Shown here piece after piece: positions 7,212 to 8,665 of a DNA stretch of 8,665 nucleotides (the stretch's first letter is position 1; the number at the start of each line of letters is the position of its first letter). Origin of the DNA: Bacteroidales bacterium. Lineage in GTDB: Bacteria; Bacteroidota; Bacteroidia; Bacteroidales; JAOZQN01. The DNA lies in assembly GCA_029938985.1 (NCBI GenBank), contig JAOZTW010000188.1, positions 1 through 8,665 on the forward strand. The letters run 5' to 3'. The notes beneath the pieces were generated by a model. That model saw only the letters and a program-made list of their open reading frames with translations. It was not told where the DNA came from and did no database searches. A program made the position numbers and the translations under genes.

Positions 7212-8321
7212 ATGCACGACTCATTATTAAAATACAAAATAGCAATAACTTTAATCCCAAAAATTGGAAGTGTAAATGCAAAAAAACTGATAGCTTATGT
7301 AGGAAGTGTTGAAGGTGTTTTTAAGGAAAGTAAAAAAAATCTGATTAAAATACCTGGAATTGGTCCAAGTTTGGCAAATAATATTAGTAATCAGACTGTT
7401 TTGGGACGAGCAGAGCAAGAAATTGAATTTATTGAAAAACACAAAATTAAACCTCTTTTTTATTTAGATAAAAATTATCCTAACAGATTAAAACAATCGG
7501 AAGATAGTCCTGTATTATTTTATTATAAAGGTCGTGTTAATTTTAATGCCTCAAAAGTAATAAGTATTGTTGGTACAAGAAATGCTACAACCAACGGAAT
7601 TGATAATTGTAATAAACTTATTGATGATTTAAAAAACAGTGGACACAATCCTATAATAGTGAGTGGTTTGGCTTATGGTATTGATATTTGTGCACATAAA
7701 TCAGCTCTAAAAAACAAGTTAGATACAGTCGCTGTTCTCGGTCATGGATTACATACTATTTATCCTGCAAATCATAGAAGTACAGCTGTTGAAATAACAA
7801 AACAAGGGGCTTTATTAACTGAATTTTTAAGTAACAGCAAGATAGAAAGAACAAATTTTGTTAGACGAAATAGGATAATCGCAGGGCTATCAGATGCAAC
7901 CATTGTTGTTGAATCGGCTTCAAAAGGAGGAGCGTTAATAACAGCTAATATAGCAAACTCTTATAATAGAGATGTTTTTGCTTTTCCTGGACGAACTACT
8001 GATAAATACTCTGCGGGTTGCAATCTTCTTATTAAAATTAATAAAGCAGCTCTTATCGCATCTGCAAAAGATTTAGAATATATTTTACAATGGGATACAA
8101 AAAAAATACCTTTGCAAACTGAATTATTTAATAACCTAACTACTGATGAACAGCTAATTGTAAATGTTATTAAAAATGAGGAACAAATTAGTATTGATAA
8201 TATTGCATATAAAACGAAGTTGCAAATTGGGCAAGTAGTTTCTTTACTTTTTAATTTAGAGTTTTCGGGTGTTGTAAAATCTTTACCAGGAAATATGTAC
8301 ACCATAAAAAAGTTTTATTAG
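7212..8321 (+). CDS. dprA: DNA-processing protein DprA
   Basis: This 369-residue cytoplasmic protein binds incoming single-stranded DNA during natural transformation and loads RecA on it; the family is also widespread in species not known to be competent. An N-terminal helix-hairpin-helix region (IPKIGSV at 15-21, IPGIGPSLAN at 47-56) precedes the Rossmann-like DprA core: GTRNA (121-125), SGLAYGID (151-158), LGHGLHTIYP (176-185), RRNRIIAG (218-225), GGALITA (239-245) and FPGR (258-261). A C-terminal winged-helix (DML1-like) domain covers about 302-367. Length is normal. A TTG at 7185 would add nine residues, but the ATG at 7212 fits the usual start before LLKYKIALT-like sequence and clears the hairpin at 7155-7179. 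It is 112 bp after the channel gene, has no visible promoter match, and converges with the minus-strand gene at the right edge. Confidence 0.95.
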   Translation: MHDSLLKYKIAITLIPKIGSVNAKKLIAYVGSVEGVFKESKKNLIKIPGIGPSLANNISNQTVLGRAEQEIEFIEKHKIKPLFYLDKNYPNRLKQSEDSPVLFYYKGRVNFNASKVISIVGTRNATTNGIDNCNKLIDDLKNSGHNPIIVSGLAYGIDICAHKSALKNKLDTVAVLGHGLHTIYPANHRSTAVEITKQGALLTEFLSNSKIERTNFVRRNRIIAGLSDATIVVESASKGGALITANIANSYNRDVFAFPGRTTDKYSAGCNLLIKINKAALIASAKDLEYILQWDTKKIPLQTELFNNLTTDEQLIVNVIKNEEQISIDNIAYKTKLQIGQVVSLLFNLEFSGVVKSLPGNMYTIKKFY

Positions 8322-8369
8322 CTTTTAGAATGTGAAAAATTTCAGAAAATAAACTAATCAAGTATAATT

Positions 8370-8386
8370 AAATAAGGCTTATTTTT
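8370..8386 (+). terminator. Weak A/T hairpin with T-run downstream of dprA
   Basis: AAATAA (8370-8375) and TTATTT (8379-8384) pair around a GGC loop, followed by TT and C. The position, 49 bases after the dprA stop in a convergent gap, suits a terminator, but the stem contains only A-T pairs and would be unstable. The rest of 8322-8465 shows no gene. Confidence 0.25.
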
Positions 8387-8448
8387 CAGGTCAAGTGTGT
8401 ACACTATATATAATTTTGTCGTCCATCTTTTGAACTAATTAGGTGTCA

Positions 8449-8462
8449 AACTCCACCGAGTT
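8449..8462 (-). terminator. Small hairpin just after the minus-strand gene, weak terminator candidate
   Basis: On the plus strand AACTC (8449-8453) and GAGTT (8458-8462) flank CACC. It begins 3 bases downstream of the minus-strand stop codon at 8466-8468. A competing stem, GGTG (8442-8445) with CACC (8454-8457), overlaps it. Neither is followed by a strong T-run on the minus strand, so the terminator role is uncertain. Confidence 0.25.
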
Positions 8463-8465
8463 ATT

Positions 8466-8665
8466 TCAATTACTAACCAATTTTTTTCGTATTTCATTAA
8501 TTTGCTCATCAGTTAAATTACATATTAATTTTATAGCTTCATTTTTATATCCTGCAAGAATACAATTTATTGCAGTTCTCTCAACACCTAATAAGATACC
8601 CTCTTGTTTACCTTCTTTTCTCCCCTCTTTTCTCCCCGAAAGTTTACCTTCTTTGTGATGTTGGC
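8466..8665 (-). CDS. C-terminal end of a Rpn-like (PD-(D/E)XK nuclease / putative transposase) protein, partial
   Basis: Reading the minus strand from 8663 to the TGA at 8466-8468 gives 65 residues with no start codon at the beginning, so the frame continues beyond the window. It opens with Lys-Glu-Gly tetrapeptides (KEGKLSGRKEGRKEGKQEG, local residues 4-22) and then two predicted helices ending NLTDEQINEIRKKLVSN. This layout, a charged xxEG repeat followed by a short helical tail, is characteristic of the C-termini of Rpn-family recombination-promoting nucleases, annotated as putative transposases and common in Bacteroidota. The catalytic PD-(D/E)XK domain would lie outside the window, so the family call rests on the tail alone. 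The opposite-strand ORF here, rich in Pro-Ser-Leu, is its antisense shadow. It converges with dprA, 144 bp apart. Confidence 0.6.
   Translation of the reverse strand, partial: QHHKEGKLSGRKEGRKEGKQEGILLGVERTAINCILAGYKNEAIKLICNLTDEQINEIRKKLVSN
8598..8654 (-). repeat. Degenerate 12-bp tandem repeat encoding (K/R)-E-G tetrapeptides
   Basis: On the minus strand, 12-base units run in register with codons: AAAGAAGGTAAA, CTTTCGGGGAGA, AAAGAGGGGAGA, AAAGAAGGTAAA, then a partial CAAGAGGGT. The first and fourth units are identical. Each unit codes for four residues, so copy-number change would alter the length of the linker without shifting the frame. The purine-rich bias stands out from the A/T-rich surroundings. 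Confidence 0.75.

Noticed and set aside
8397..8404. GTGTACAC palindrome in the gap after dprA
   Set aside because: An isolated 8-bp palindrome between convergent genes, not near any promoter; no support for a regulatory role.
5815..8455. AACTCCA word shared by the inverted-repeat segment, the hairpin at 8449 and other places
   Set aside because: The same word or its complement also occurs inside the ABC coding region (near 4636) and after the dNTPase gene (near 2507), so it does not define a repeat family.
8443..8658. Plus-strand ORF rich in Pro-Ser-Leu (repeated SFLP)
   Set aside because: It is the antisense of the minus-strand Lys-Glu-Gly repeat gene, starts at GTG, and its apparent repeats are the complement of the 12-bp units.
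1..8665. CRISPR array, tRNA, rRNA or complete insertion sequence
   Set aside because: No regularly spaced direct repeats, no cloverleaf or rRNA-like sequence, and no transposase with terminal repeats was seen on either strand.

Overview
The window comes from an A+T-rich bacterium, most likely a member of the Bacteroidota. Four things point there. No start codon has a convincing Shine-Dalgarno sequence, and leaders are A/T-rich instead. One intergenic region carries a good match to the Bacteroidota promoter (TTTG, 19 bp, TAnnTTTG). The 1049-residue TerB-like/ABC/membrane fusion has an architecture I know from this phylum. The other proteins read like Bacteroidota versions of their families. 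Genus or order cannot be fixed from the sequence.

Layout: 1-230 is non-coding, with a small perfect hairpin and a lone -7-like box. Positions 231-1346 (+) encode a WecA/TagO-type polyprenyl-phosphate sugar-1-phosphate transferase. Positions 1403-2503 (+) encode an HD-domain dNTP triphosphohydrolase of the Dgt family, probably co-transcribed with it. The 119-bp gap after it holds the best promoter of the window and a dyad just downstream. Positions 2623-5772 (+) encode the large TerB-like/ABC/six-helix membrane protein. Positions 5773-6025 hold a 119-bp segment bounded by 26-nt imperfect inverted repeats. Positions 6026-7099 (+) encode an MscS-family channel. A G+C-containing hairpin lies in the next gap, and 7212-8321 (+) encode DprA. 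The last 200 bases, on the minus strand, hold the C-terminal end of a gene whose protein has Lys-Glu-Gly tetrapeptide repeats, as in Rpn/PD-(D/E)XK 'putative transposase' proteins; it converges on dprA and runs off the window.

Functionally this is mostly ordinary chromosome: envelope glycan initiation, dNTP pool control, an envelope transporter of unknown substrate, osmotic protection, and DNA uptake/RecA loading. I see no sign that the genes form one pathway, and no CRISPR array, tRNA, rRNA or complete insertion sequence. The least understood parts are the TerB-ABC fusion with its unassigned conserved middle region, the inverted-repeat element before the channel gene, and the truncated repeat-bearing nuclease-like gene at the right edge.
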